A DNA stretch of 64,000 bases from Chrysogorgia sp. JL179-B06 (taxonomy: Eukaryota; Cnidaria; Anthozoa; Scleralcyonacea; Chrysogorgiidae). The DNA lies in contig JAYKKM010000044.1 in NCBI GenBank assembly GCA_035772405.1, forward strand, positions 650,001 through 714,000, in the 5' to 3' direction. The notes beneath the pieces are model-generated. The model worked only from the letters and a program-made list of their open reading frames with translations, did not search any database and had not been told where the DNA came from. Position numbers and translations under genes: made by a program. Of the stretch, positions 39,101-52,789 are shown one piece after another (within the stretch, counting starts at the first letter, position 1; every line of letters begins with the position of its first letter).

Positions 39101-42100
39101 AAAATTTGGCAAAAATGGCCAAATTTGGACAAAAAGTAAAGGGGTTAACCTTAACTTTTTGACGATTTTCGACCATTTTTAACTTGTCAAAATAAGCCTA
39201 AAATACGAAAATATAGCCTAAATAATGCCTTAGGTATTAATATGAGCAGAAACTAGCGTAAATTTAGTCATTTTTGGACATCCAAAAATTTGGCAAAAAT
39301 GGCCAAATTTGGACAAAAAGTAAAGGGGTTAACCTTAACTTTTTGACGATTTTCGACCATTTTTAACTTGTCAAAATAAGCCTAAAATACGAAAATATAG
39401 CCTAAATAATGCCTTAGGTATTAATATGAGCAGAAACTAGCGTAAATTTAGTCATTTTTGGACATCCAAAAATTTGGCAAAAATGGACAAATTTGGACAA
39501 AAAGTAAAGGGGTTAACCTTAACTTTTTGACGATTTTCGACCATTTTTAACTTGTCAAAATAAGCCTAAAATATGAAAATATAGCCTAAATAATGCCTTA
39601 GGTATTAATATGAGCAGAAACTAGCGTAAATTTAGTCATTTTTGGACATCCAAAAATTTGGCAAAAATGGCCAAATTTGGACAAAAAGTAAAGGGGTTAA
39701 CCTTAACTTTTTGACGATTTTCGACCATTTTTAACTTGTCAAAATAAGCCTAAAATACGAAAAATATAGCCTAAATAATGCCTTAGGTATTAATATAAGC
39801 AGAAACTAGCGTAAATTTAGTCATTTTTTGACATTCAAAAATTTGGCAAAAATGGCCAAATTTGGACAAAAAGTAAAGGGGTTAACCTTAACTTTTTGAC
39901 GATTTACGACCATTTTTAACTTGTCAAAATAAGCCTAAAATATGAAAATATAGCCTAAATAATGCCTTAGGTATTAATATGAGCAGAAACTAGCGTAAAT
40001 TTAGTCATTTTTTGACATCCAAAAATTTCGCAAAAATGGCCAAATTTGGACAAAAAGTAAAGGGGTTAACCTTAACTTTTTGACGATTTTCGACCATTTT
40101 TAACTTGTCAAAATAAGCCTAAAATATGAAAATATAGCCTAAATAATGCCTTAGGTATTAATATGAGCAGAAACTAGCGTAAATTTAGTCATTTTTGGAC
40201 ATCCAAAAATTTGGCAAAAATGGCCAAATTTGGACAAAAAGTAAAGGGGTTAACCTTAACTTTTTGACGATTTTCGACCATTTTTAACTTGTCAAAATAA
40301 GCCTAAAATACGAAAATATAGCCTAAATAATGCCTTAGGTATTAATATAAGCAGAAACTAGCGTAAATTTAGTCATTTTTTGACATTCAAAAATTTGGCA
40401 AAAATGGCCAAATTTGGACAAAAAGTAAAGGGGTTAACCTTAACTTTTTGACGATTTTCGACCATTTTTAACTTGTCAAAATAAGCCTAAAATATGAAAA
40501 TATAGCCTAAATAATGCCTTAGGTATTAATATGAGCAGAAACTAGCGTAAATTTAGTCATTTTTTGACATCCAAAAATTTCGCAAAAATGGCCAAATTTG
40601 GACAAAAAGTAAAGGGGTTAACCTTAACTTTTTGACGATTTTCGACCATTTTTAACTTGTCAAAATAAGCCTAAAATATGAAAATATAGCCTAAATAATG
40701 CCTTAGGTATTAATATGAGCAGAAAACTAGCGTAAATTTAGTCATTTTTGGACATCCAAAAATTTGGCAAAAATGGCCAAATTTGGACAAAAAGTAAAGG
40801 GGTTAACCTTAACTTTTTGACGATTTTCGACCATTTTTAACTTGTCAAAATAAGCCTAAAATACGAAAATATAGCCTAAATAATGCCTTAGGTATTAATA
40901 TAAGCAGAAACTAGCGTAAATTTAGTCATTTTTTGACATTCAAAAATTTGGCAAAAATGGCCAAATTTGGACAAAAAGTAAAGGGGTTAACCTTAACTTT
41001 TTGACGATTTTCGACCATTTTTAACTTGTCAAAATAAGCCTAAAATACGAAAATATAGCCTAAATAATGCCTTAGGTATTAATATGAGCAGAAACTAGCG
41101 TAAATTTAGTCATTTTTTGGACATCCAAAAATTTGGCAAAAATGGCCAAATTTGGACAAAAAGTAAAGGGGTTAACCTTAACTTTTTGACGATTTTCGAC
41201 CATTTTTAACTTGTCAAAATAAGCCGAAAATATAGCCTAAATAATGCCTTAGGTATTAATATGAGCAGAAACTAGCGTAAATTTAGTCATTTTTGGACAT
41301 CCAAAAATTTGGCAAAAATGGCCAAATTTGGACAAAAAGTAAAGGGGTTAACCTTAACTTTTTGACGATTTTCGACCATTTTTAACTTGTCAAAATAAGC
41401 CTAAAATACGAAAATATAGCCTAAATAATGCCTTAGGTATTAATATGAGCAGAAACTAGCGTAAATTTAGTCATTTTTGGACATCCAAAAATTTGGCAAA
41501 AATGGCCAAATTTGGACAAAAAGTAAAGGGGTTAACCTTAACTTTTTGAGGATTTTCGACCATTTTTAACTTGTCAAAATAAGCCTAAAATACGAAAATA
41601 TAGCCTAAATAATGCCTTAGGTATTAATATGAGCAGAAACTAGCGTAAATTTAGTCATTTTTGGACATCCAAAAATTTGGCAAAAATGGACAAATTTGGA
41701 CAAAAAGTAAAGGGGTTAACCTTAACTTTTTGACGATTTTCGACCATTTTTAACTTGTCAAAATAAGCCTAAAATATGAAAATATAGCCTAAATAATGCC
41801 TTAGGTATTAATATGAGCAGAAAACTAGCGTAAATTTAGTCATTTTTGGACATCCAAAAATTTGGCAAAAATGGCCAAATTTGGACAAAAAGTAAAGGGG
41901 TTAACCTTAACTTTTTGACGATTTTCGACCATTTTTAACTTGTCAAAATAAGCCTAAAATACGAAAATATAGCCTAAATAATGCCTTAGGTATTAATATG
42001 AGCAGAAACTAGCGTAAATTTAGTCATTTTTGGACATCCAAAAATTTGGCAAAAATGGCCAAATTTGGACAAAAAGTAAAGGGGTTAACCTTAACTTTTT

Positions 42101-45100
42101 GACGATTTTCGACCATTTTTAACTTGTCAAAATAAGCCGAAAATATAGCCTAAATAATGCCTTAGGTATTAATATGAGCAGAAACTAGCGTAAATTTAGT
42201 CATTTTTGGACATCCAAAAATTTGGCAAAAATGGCCAAATTTGGACAACCTTAAACCTTAACTAAAACCTTAACTTTTTGACGATTTTCGACCATTTTTA
42301 ACTTGTTAAAATAAGCCTAAAATATGAAAATATAGCCTAAATAATGCCTTAGGTATTAATATGAGCAGAAACTAGCGTAAATTTAGTCATTTTTGGACAT
42401 CCAAAAATTTGGCAAAAATGGCCAAATTTGGACAAAAAGTAAAGGGGTTAACCTTAACTTTTTGACGATTTTCGACCATTTTTAACTTGTCAAAATAAGC
42501 CTAAATACGAAAATATAGCCTAAATAATGCCTTAGGTATTAATATGAGCAGAAACTAGCGTAAATTTAGTCATTTTTGGACATCCAAAAATTTGGCAAAA
42601 ATGGCCAAATTTGGACAAAAAGTAAAGGGGTTAACCTTAACTTTTTGAGGATTTTCGACCATTTTTAACTTGTCAAAATAAGCCTAAAATACGAAAATAT
42701 AGCCTAAATAATGCCTTAGGTATTAATATGAGCAGAAACTAGCGTAAATTTAGTCATTTTTGGACATCCAAAAATTTGGCAAAAATGGAAAAATTTGGAC
42801 AAAAAGTAAAGGGGTTAACCTTAACTTTTTTGACGATTTTCGACCATTTTTAACTTGTCAAAATAAGCCTAAAATATGAAAATATAGCCTAAATAATGCC
42901 TTAGGTATTAATATGAGCAGAAACTAGCGTAAATTTAGTCATTTTTGGACATCCAAAAATTTGGCAAAAATGGCCAAATTTGGACAAAAAGTAAAGGGGT
43001 TAACCTTAACTTTTTGACGATTTTCGACCATTTTTAACTTGTCAAAATAAGCCTTAAAATACGAAAATTATAGCCTAAATAATGCCTTAGGTATTAATAT
43101 GAGCAGAAACTAGCGTAAATTTAGTCATTTTTGGACATCCAAAAATTTGGCAAAAATGGCCAAATTTGGACAAAAAGTAAAGGGGTTAACCTTAACTTTT
43201 TGACGATTTTCGACCATTTTTAACTTGTCAAAATAAGCCGAAAATATAGCCTAAATAATGCCTTAGGTATTAATATGAGCAGAAACTAGCGTAAATTTAG
43301 TCATTTTTGGACATCCAAAAATTTGGCAAAAATGGCCAAATTTGGACAACCTTAACTAAAACCTTAACTTTTTGACGATTTTCGACCATTTTTAACTTGT
43401 TAAAATAAGCCTAAAATATGAAAATATAGCCTAAATAATGCCTTAGGTATTAATATGAGCAGAAACTAGCGTAAATTTAGTCATTTTTGGACATCCAAAA
43501 ATTTGGCAAAAATGGACAAATTTGGACAAAAAGTAAAGGGGTTAACCTTAACTTTTTGACGATTTTCGACCATTTTTAACTTGTCAAAATAAGCCTAAAA
43601 TACGAAAATATAGCCTAAATAATGCCTTAGGTATTAATATGAGCAGAAACTAGCGTAAATTTAGTCATTTTTGGACATCCAAAAATTTGGCAAAAATGGC
43701 CAAATTTGGACAAAAGTAAAGGGGTTAACCTTAACTTTTTGACGATTTTCGACCATTTTTAACTTGTCAAAATAAGCCTAAAAATACGAAAATATAGCCT
43801 AAATAATGCCTTAGGTATTAATATAAGCAGAAACTAGCGTAAATTTAGTCATTTTTGGACATCCAAAAATTTGGCAAAAATGGCCAAATTTGGACAAAAA
43901 GTAAAGGGGTTAACCTTAACTTTTTGACGATTTTCGACCATTTTTAACTTGTCAAAATAAGCCTAAAATACGAAAATATAGCCTAAATAATGCCTTAGGT
44001 ATTAATATAAGCAGAAACTAGCGTAAATTTAGTCATTTTTGGACATCCAAAAATTTGGCAAAAATGGACAAAAAGTAAAGGGGTTAACCTTAACTTTTTG
44101 ACGATTTTCGACCATTTTTAACTTGTCAAAATAAGCCTAAAATACGAAAATATAGCCTAAATAATGCCTTAGGTATTAATATGAGCAGAAACTAGCGTAA
44201 ATTTAGTCATTTTTGGACATCCAAAAATTTGGCAAAAATGGCCAAATTTGGACAAAAAGTAAAGGGGTTAACCTTAACTTTTTGACGATTTTCGACCATT
44301 TTTAACTTGTCAAAATAAGCCTAAAATACGAAAATATAGCCTAAATAATGCCTTAGGTATTAATATGAGCAGAAACTAGCGTAAATTTAGTCATTTTTGG
44401 ACATCCAAAAATTTGGCAAAAATGGCCAAATTTGGACAAAAAGTAAAGGGGTTAACCTTAACTTTTTGACGATTTTCGACCATTTTTAACTTGTCAAAAT
44501 AAGCTTAAAATACGAAAATATAGCCTAAATAATGCCTTAGGTATTAATATAAGCAGAAACTAGCGTAAATTTAGTCATTTTTGGACATCCAAAAATTTGG
44601 CAAAAATGGCCAAATTTGGACAAAAAGTAAAGGGGTTAACCTTAACTTTTTGACGATTTTCGACCATTTTTAACTTGTCAAAATAAGCCGAAAATATAGC
44701 CTAAATAATGCCTTAGGTATTAATATGAGCAGAAACTAGCGTAAATTTAGTCATTTTTGGACATCCAAAAATTTGGCAAAAATGGCCAAATTTGGACAAC
44801 CTTAAACCTTAACTAAAACCTTAACTTTTTGACGATTTTCGACCATTTTTAACTTGTCAAAATAAGCCTAAAATATGAAAATATAGCCTAAATAATGCCT
44901 TAGGTATTAATATGAGCAGAAACTAGCGTAAATTTAGTCATTTTTGGACATCCAAAAATTTGGCAAAAATGGACAAATTTGGACAAAAAGTAAAGGGGTT
45001 AACCTTAACTTTTTGACGATTTTCGACCATTTTTAACTTGTCAAAATAAGCCTAAAATACGAAAATATAGCCTAAATAATGCCTTAGGTATTAATATGAG

Positions 45101-45974
45101 CAGAAACTAGCGTAAATTTAGTCATTTTTGGACATCCAAAAATTTGGCAAAAAATGGCCAAATTTGGACAAAAAGTAAAGGGGTTAACCTTAACTTTTTG
45201 ACGATTTTCGACCATTTTTAACTTGTCAAAATAAGCCTAAAATACGAAAATATAGCCTAAATAATGCCTTAGGTATTAATATGAGCAGAAACTAGCGTAA
45301 ATTTAGTCATTTTTGGACATCCAAAAATTTGGCAAAAATGGACAAATTTGGACAAAAAGTAAAGGGGTTAACCTTAACTTTTTGACGATTTTCGACCATT
45401 TTTAACTTGTCAAAATAAGCCTAAAATATGAAAATATAGCCTAAATAATGCCTTAGGTATTAATATGAGCAGAAACTAGCGTAAATTTAGTCATTTTTGG
45501 ACATCCAAAAATTTGGCAAAAATGGCCAAATTTGGACAAAAAGTAAAGGGGTTAACCTTAACTTTTTGACGATTTTCGACCATTTTTAACTTGTCAAAAT
45601 AAGCCTAAAATACGAAAATATAGCCTAAATAATGCCTTAGGTATTAATATGAGCAGAAACTAGCGTAAATTTAGTCATTTTTGGACATCCAAAAATTTGG
45701 CAAAAATGGCCAAATTTGGACAAAAAGTAAAGGGGTTAACCTTAACTTTTTGACGATTTTCGACCATTTTTAACTTGTCAAAATAAGCCTAAAATACGAA
45801 AATATAGCCTAAATAATGCCTTAGGTATTAATATAAGCAGAAACTAGCGTAAATTTAGTCATTTTTGGACATCCAAAAATTTGGCAAAAATGGACAAATT
45901 TGGACAAAAAGTAAAGGTTTTCGATTTTCGTCCATTTTCAACTTTTCGAAATAAGCTTAAAATATGAAAATATA
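24152..45974. repeat. 184-185-bp satellite array, about 114 monomers
   Basis: Head-to-tail monomers of 184-185 bp (for example unit starts at 24921, 25105 and 25290) run almost without break for 21.8 kb. The monomer is AT-rich. It contains GGTTAACCTTAAC, TTTTTGACGATTTTCGACC, two near-copies of GCCTAAA, the near-palindrome TAATGCCTTAGGTATTA, and a perfect CCAAATTTGG palindrome. Variants (ATACG/ATATG, ATAAGC/ATGAGC, TTTTTGACATTC/TTTTGGACATCC) are arranged in higher-order blocks: rare-variant landmarks recur at 24411, 28258 and 30658 (offsets 3847 and 2400 bp). The distal half has its own deletion variant (near 38476, 39018, 41221, 42135, 43235, 44685). Edge monomers are divergent. No protein frame persists. 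The function, for example centromeric or heterochromatic, cannot be read from sequence. Confidence 0.98.
36113..36769. mobile_element. TTAA-flanked MITE inserted in the satellite
   Basis: This is the only non-satellite segment in the array. It begins AGAGTGAGTGTCAGGGTAGT and ends with the exact reverse complement; the perfect inverted repeat is 35 bp. TTAA flanks both sides (36109-36112 and 36770-36773), and uninterrupted monomers have a single TTAA at that point, so the empty site is known. TTAA duplication is typical of piggyBac and Kolobok transposons; the AG... ends lack the usual piggyBac CCY start. A 2-bp TA duplication cannot be excluded. At 657 bp, with no credible transposase frame, it is non-autonomous. 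Confidence 0.93.
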
Positions 45975-46060
45975 GGAATCGAACCTGTAACCTTCTGGTT
46001 GTTGGTGAGACGCTCTAACCATTGAGCTACCAAGACTCAGATGGAGAGCGAAGGTGACAA
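45975..46060 (-). mobile_element. tRNA-derived SINE at the satellite border
   Basis: On the - strand it has box A TAGCTCAATGG and a perfect box B GGTTCGATTCC; the satellite begins at the very next base. It belongs to the same family as 3815-3930. Confidence 0.7.
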
Positions 46061-46423
46061 TGATGTGCTGATTCGATTGATATACGTACTGCCTATGTGG
46101 AGTCACGATATATCAGTAATGCTTATAGATGTTGTAAGAAACATTTCCTGCGAATTTGAGCTTGACTTATCGTCTATGTATCGACTAACTCTGATATTAA
46201 CCTTCATATTAACCTCATTATTACCCAGCAGCCCAGACAATTGGTCTGGAAAAACGCGTATAGATAACAGGCAACAATCTGTCATAACTATAATCGAGCC
46301 GTTATATATAAATATATAATAATTGATAAAATACACCATTGGAACATGTTCCTATAAAATCACTCGTTTTATTATACATTGTGAATCTTAAAAACGTTTG
46401 AAAAAGATCGTGGATACACCGTT
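46061..46423. other. Intergenic sequence, nothing firm
   Basis: Unique-looking sequence between the satellite-edge SINE and the purine tract. A 92-codon + strand frame starts inside the SINE and has no features of a protein. Confidence 0.4.
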
Positions 46424-46548
46424 TCACGTTATATTTTCAATGTCCAAGTCGCTGTCGTCAAAGTCACTGTAACTGTTCATTTTAAACTTCACGCCTTTCT
46501 TTGGAGACATTGCATTCCTAGGATTCCCAGAATCGCTTGGTTTAGGTC
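46424..46548 (-). CDS. Possible alternative acidic terminal exon
   Basis: After a pyrimidine-rich acceptor ending TTCAAAG, an open frame reads [18 protein letters not shown]... and ends [16 protein letters not shown] then TGA. The acidic end resembles the accepted last exon at 47755-47675 ([10 protein letters not shown]). It needs a phase-1 donor, whereas the nearest upstream exon (48668-48537) ends in phase 0, so direct splicing would break the frame. It may need an unseen exon, or be a relic of a duplicated 3' end. Confidence 0.3.
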
Positions 46549-46617
46549 CTTTGAATCAGAAAAAATACATAACAAGGACTATAACGCGTAGATTTACTTT
46601 TATTATTATTAGTAAAA

Positions 46618-47301
<684 letters not shown>

Positions 47302-47509
47302 GACGGCGAGTAGAGCAGACGTGTGTTGACAAGCTCCTTATGTTCGAACGAAAGCTGACCGTTCGGAACGCAACCAAGCCTCGAAACAAACGTGTGAACT
47401 ACACTGAGCTCTAATATTTCTAGATTAGTAGGTAGCAGACTGGGTATCCAACATTTTATGTTATATTTTTGTTTTAACAATTTTAATACTTAATTTTAAT
47501 CGCTTTCAG

Positions 47510-47574
47510 GTATTACTGGTTACATAGAAAAAACAGGAGTGGATTGTTACCTGGAGAAGCGAATGCTTTTTTAA
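47510..47574 (+). CDS. Possible orphan + strand terminal exon
   Basis: After a good acceptor (CGCTTTCAG) one frame reads GITGYIEKTGVDCYLEKRML then F and TAA. A second frame (YYWLHRKNRSGLLPG...) is open further, to about 47617. ATTAAA lies at 47636-47641. No upstream + strand exon was found between the satellite and this point, so its parent gene is unknown. Chance is quite possible. Confidence 0.2.
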
Positions 47575-47674
47575 GGTTGCTTGAAATAGAAATAAGAAAC
47601 AGTGTTAAATATATATATTGATTATTGTTATATAAATTAAATTGATTATTGAAGTAGAATTAGCATAACAAAGT

Positions 47675-50600
47675 CTACCCAGAATATTTTGGGATGGTGT
47701 CATCAGGTTCAGGGGAACTGGACATGAATTCGCTGTCGTCGTCAAAATCTTCCAGCTGTGTAAAAGATAAAATGTCCTAAAATAAGTAAACTCATATGAT
47801 TGAATGATTCATGAACAGAAATAATGCAAAAATATATTTTATATTTTGCTTTTCTTCGTCATTCTTTTCTCTTTCTTTGCTTTGTTAGGGTTAGTATTAA
47901 AATGAGAGTTAGTGTTTATGAAATAGACTTTCGACAGAAATTCGGTGTCAGGTTCTTCTCTGGAATTGGTGGCAACGATCGTGAACGATGGTGGCAACGA
48001 CCGCTTATGAAAAGGCTAACCCACCGATCTCAAAATTAGGACTGGATTGAGCTTTCTATTGTATCTGATGAGTTGATTTTGAAGCTTGCATATTTGGATA
48101 ATGTAAATTGACGAGAGATCGTTAGAAGCTCCGAGTTTGCAAGCAAATCAAACTGTGACGCTCGCGAAATAGGTTTAGTGTCTGGCCAATATAATTTCTT
48201 TGTTAACATTAAATGCATAAAATCTTGAACCTAATTTGACGTCTCATATTAGGCTTCTCTCTCTGGATAATTAGAGCCAACGGCGGCCATTACTAAGGGA
48301 CCAAAGTCGCAGTAAATATGTAGGTAGGCCATGAATCGTTTTACCCAGTAATTTGAAAAATGTCTTCTGGTCCTCTTTATAGTAACATTATTTTATTTTG
48401 TCGATGGTAAGAGCAAATAATCCAACAAAAAACCTCATAGGATCCTCAGTTGGTCCCTTAGTAATGGCGTACTTCCGGCTTCATTTTCTGAACAATAGTT
48501 GCTCGATCCAGTCTTCTTTCGAGATCAGTCGTGTACCTGAACTTTCGATGCAGGACGTTTAGAAGATGAAGCCGGCGTTGAGTGAATTAGAGCTACAGCT
48601 CCAACGGGTTTTGGGATTTCCGAGGATCTTTCCAAGCTTTTTTCTAAACTAGATGCCAATTCTTGTACCTAGTAGAAGTAGAAGTAAAAGAACGAGTAAA
48701 TAAATGAAGAAAGGAAGGGAAGGGAAGGAAGGGAAGGAACGAAGGGAAGGAAAAGGGAAGGAAGGAACGAAGGAAGGGACGAAGGAAGGAAGGAGGATGG
48801 AAGGAAGGAGGGAAGGAAGGAGGGAAGGAAGGAGGGAAGGAACGAAGGAAGGAACGAAGGAAAAGGGAAGGAAGGAAAAGGGAAGGAAGATGGAAGGAAG
48901 GAGGGAGGGAAGGAGGGAAGGAACGAAGGAACGAACGAACGAACGAACGAACGAAGGAAGGAAAAGGGAAGGAGGATGGAAGGAAGGAGGATGGAAGGAA
49001 GGAGGATGGAAGGAAGGAAGGGGAGGAGAGAAGGAAGGAGGGAAGGAACGAAGGAAGGAACGAAGGAAAAGGGAAGGAAGGAAAATGGAAGGAAGGAAGG
49101 AACGAAGGAACGAAGGAACGAAGGAAGGAAGGGAAGGAGGGAAGGAAGGAAAGTTTAGTGTAATGTTTTATATGATCAAGGCCTCGGTTTGTGTTAACAC
49201 AAACCTCGTCATCCAATAATTGTTAATAATTTAGACTTTTTGATGACATCTACATACAATTTACCAACTTTCAAGTTGTCTGATAACCGCGGATAACAAG
49301 AAACTGACCTGAGATCTCTGTGAAGGAATATGCACAGGCATGTGTACAGGCGCTTTCGGGCCGCCTTGGCCATTAGGAAGATCATCCCCGCTAAAACAAA
49401 TGAAAGTTACAATAAGATGATTTGATATACGAAACGTTACGCGTGACAGAACTACTAACCTCAACGCTGAATCCCAATCGGTGTCCTCGTCTGATCCCTC
49501 GTCAGTCATTGTCACATCTCTCTCGTTCTTCCTGTTCCCTTGTTCTGGGCTGCTCTCATCTGACACGCTGACGGACTGCTCTGTGATTGAAGTGGCGGGA
49601 AACGAGCCTACGGTACTTGCTAAATTGCGGTTGTGAACACTCTCGGCTGTACCAGCCCTGAAAGAAATACACCTTACATGTAGGGCCGGTTGTTCAAATC
49701 CAGGATAATATATTTATACAACACTCATACAATCTCGATTGTAATTGGCTAAAAAACCGACAGACAATTCTTGATGTCTTGCCACCTACAAAATATCAAA
49801 AATTGTCTGTAGATGACGTAATTGTCTTTACGTGGCTAACTTCCTAAACTCCCTAAAGGCTTTTTTTTTATAATTGTATAATAAAACAATTATTGGATTC
49901 GGCCTACACATGATAATTAACAATTATACCATGAGCTCGAGTCGTATGTGAGCTCATAGCCAACGAGGCGCTATTAAAGACTTATTAACCGAGTGCGAGG
50001 TCTGTACGGTAAAGTATTTGCCGAGCGCCGAAGGCGCGAGGTCTGTGCGAAAAAACCGAAGGCAAATACTTTACCGTACAGACCAAGCAAACGAGGTTAA
50101 TAAGACATTTATTATATGGCTTTTGGTTCATTTTGTTCTCTGTTTTTAACGTTGTGTTTGTCTTCAGATGTTGCCGTTTACCTTACCTCTGAGCTTGTTG
50201 ATTTCGCTTCATGTTTACACGCGTTACTGGTCGTTAGGCATTCATTTTCTTCACTTATAGATAAACAGCTTTCAAGAAAAGCAGCACTAATGTTCCAGGA
50301 CGCGTTATTGTTCGAACTTTTTCAACGAACATACTCAAATCCTCTTTTATTTTCATCTAAATCAACTCAGAAATTTTCCCGCCAAAACTTACCGGTCTGG
50401 AAAAAGGCGTATTGCCCTCTCACAGCGCCGGGAGGGCAATACGCTTTTTCCAGGCCTCTCATGAACCAATCAGCGTGCGCCATCTTTCTTAGCCATATAA
50501 TAAAAATAATTATACACACCTCTGTCAGTGTTATTCTCCTCAGGCTTCGGCAGATAACATTGACCTCGATCCGGATAATTCTTGATATCATGCTCAGCCT

Positions 50601-52511
50601 CATCCAATAATTGTTTCATATTGAAATAACCAAACTGTAAGTTACATTCAATGTATTCTTTAATATTCATTAAAAGAAATTTTCTGTTACCCCATCGATG
50701 TGGTTGTCCTTGTATTCTTGCTGCTCGATTTAGAGCCACGCCCCATGAACTCACGCGCTGCTCCAATGGCAGCAGCCGCTGATTTAAACGACGACTTGAA
50801 GCCCCGTTTCTGCTGACCAGTGGTGCCTGCGATGATAAAGTTCCCAAGTCAGTGGCATGGACAATAAAAAAGAGATTTGTGTTTTTGAATAATCGAATTA
50901 TTTATAAAACAAATCCTTGTTTTTCATTGGAGAAGCACTTTTAAAGTGCCCCTAACCTCAAAATTTTTTATTGTCTTATTTGGAAGAACTTTTAAAATGA
51001 TAAAGTAACTTCTTTTGAAGATTTTCGTTTCTTCGCTTTCTTTTTGAGATATATCAGTTTGTTTGATATGCAAATGTCCGGAATGCATAATGACTAATGC
51101 ATAATGACGTCGAAACGTTAGTCACCAACAATAGTCTTTCTCAAGACTACAACAACCTGGACGATCAACTTCACACATCTAATAAGAGACACACGTCAAT
51201 ATATAAGCACCCTAGTTAGCACTGGAAGCTTACCTCGGGACTCATCACCAGACTTCCCTGGCCTTTTCGAATTCAACATCTCTCTTGCCATAGCGTCGAC
51301 TTCTTCCGCTTTTCTATATATAATATAATAAGTCTTATGAACAGACACAGACGTGTGACTTTAGCTCGAACGTGGCCGAGTCGAAGGTGTGTCAAAGGCG
51401 CCGCAGGCTGCCACCATACGACCCATGCCTGACCACGGAGCACAGCTAAGATATAAGTGTTGGTTAGGAAAACCAGAGACCCCGGAGGAAAACCGGAGAC
51501 CCAGGAGGAAAACCCTCTAAGTACGGAAAAGATCAACTAATAACTAATAAGCCAGTTCGTAATGTCGACTGCGCATCAAAATGACATGTTCTGCGTCGGG
51601 ATAAAACTTATTTCAATTCATAACATCAGGCTGGGGAATTCAGTATAACGAATTTGCAAGTGTAAATAGAAATGCAAATGTCTATTGTGGTTTTAGCCTA
51701 ATGTTATGAATTGAAATAAGTGTTATACCGACGCAGAACACGTCATTTTGACGCGCAGTCGACGTTACGAACTGGCTTATAACTCTACTCACATAAGTTC
51801 AAGCTCCCGAATCAACACGAGGTTACTCCCAGATGGTCACCCATCCAAGTACTAACCCCGTTCGACCGGGCTTGACTTAGCGGTGAGTGGCAGCGAACTA
51901 ATAGCACACACGCCGCCCGTGCTCCCTAACGTAATATATAGTCACTTTAAATATATACTCACCGTTTCCTGATTTCTCTGAAATTCTTGAATTTCTACAA
52001 GCGAAGACAGAGCATTGGTTAACTGATTTTAAAAATAATGTTGCCAAACTCATCAGACTTACCATAACTTTCCCATCATCCTATTATATCTCTACCTTAC
52101 TACATTATTTGTACCTTGGCATTTCCTTCTTGTTCAGATCTTAAAGATTCCATCCGTGATTCCAACTGTTTGCTCGAAAGACGAGACGTCCCCTAGAACA
52201 ATCCAATCAAAAAGTTACCAAAAAACCAAGATACTGTTTTTGTGTAAAATAGTACAACCTCTATACACGGGCACCCCATGCGTTACCGGCTGAATTCCTC
52301 TCTTTCCAAGGCTCTGTTCAATGATATCCCTGAATTCTTGCTTGCATTCTTCAATCGTGTCTTTCTTGTGGTTATAACGAGCTTTTAAACAAAATAGGAA
52401 TTAAGATAAGTAATTGTCCCTTCGAGAGCGAGGGTGATAATCTCGCCGCGGCAGGGAATCAATTTCTCATCGAAATTATATATATATATAAATATATAAA
52501 TATATAAATAT

Positions 52512-52578
<67 letters not shown>

Positions 52579-52744
52579 AATATATATAAATATATATATA
52601 TATAAATATATATATATAAATATATATATATATAAATATATATATAAATATAGTAGAGTGCTGCGTAGACAGTGTTTTGAATATATAGCAAAGTGAAAAG
52701 GTGGTAAACTGCCAAGTATTATATATAAATATATATATATAAAT

Positions 52745-52789
<45 letters not shown>

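Noticed and set aside
24152..45974. Telomeric repeat reading of GGGGTTAACCTTAAC
   Set aside because: It occurs once per 184-bp monomer, not as a short tandem telomere repeat.
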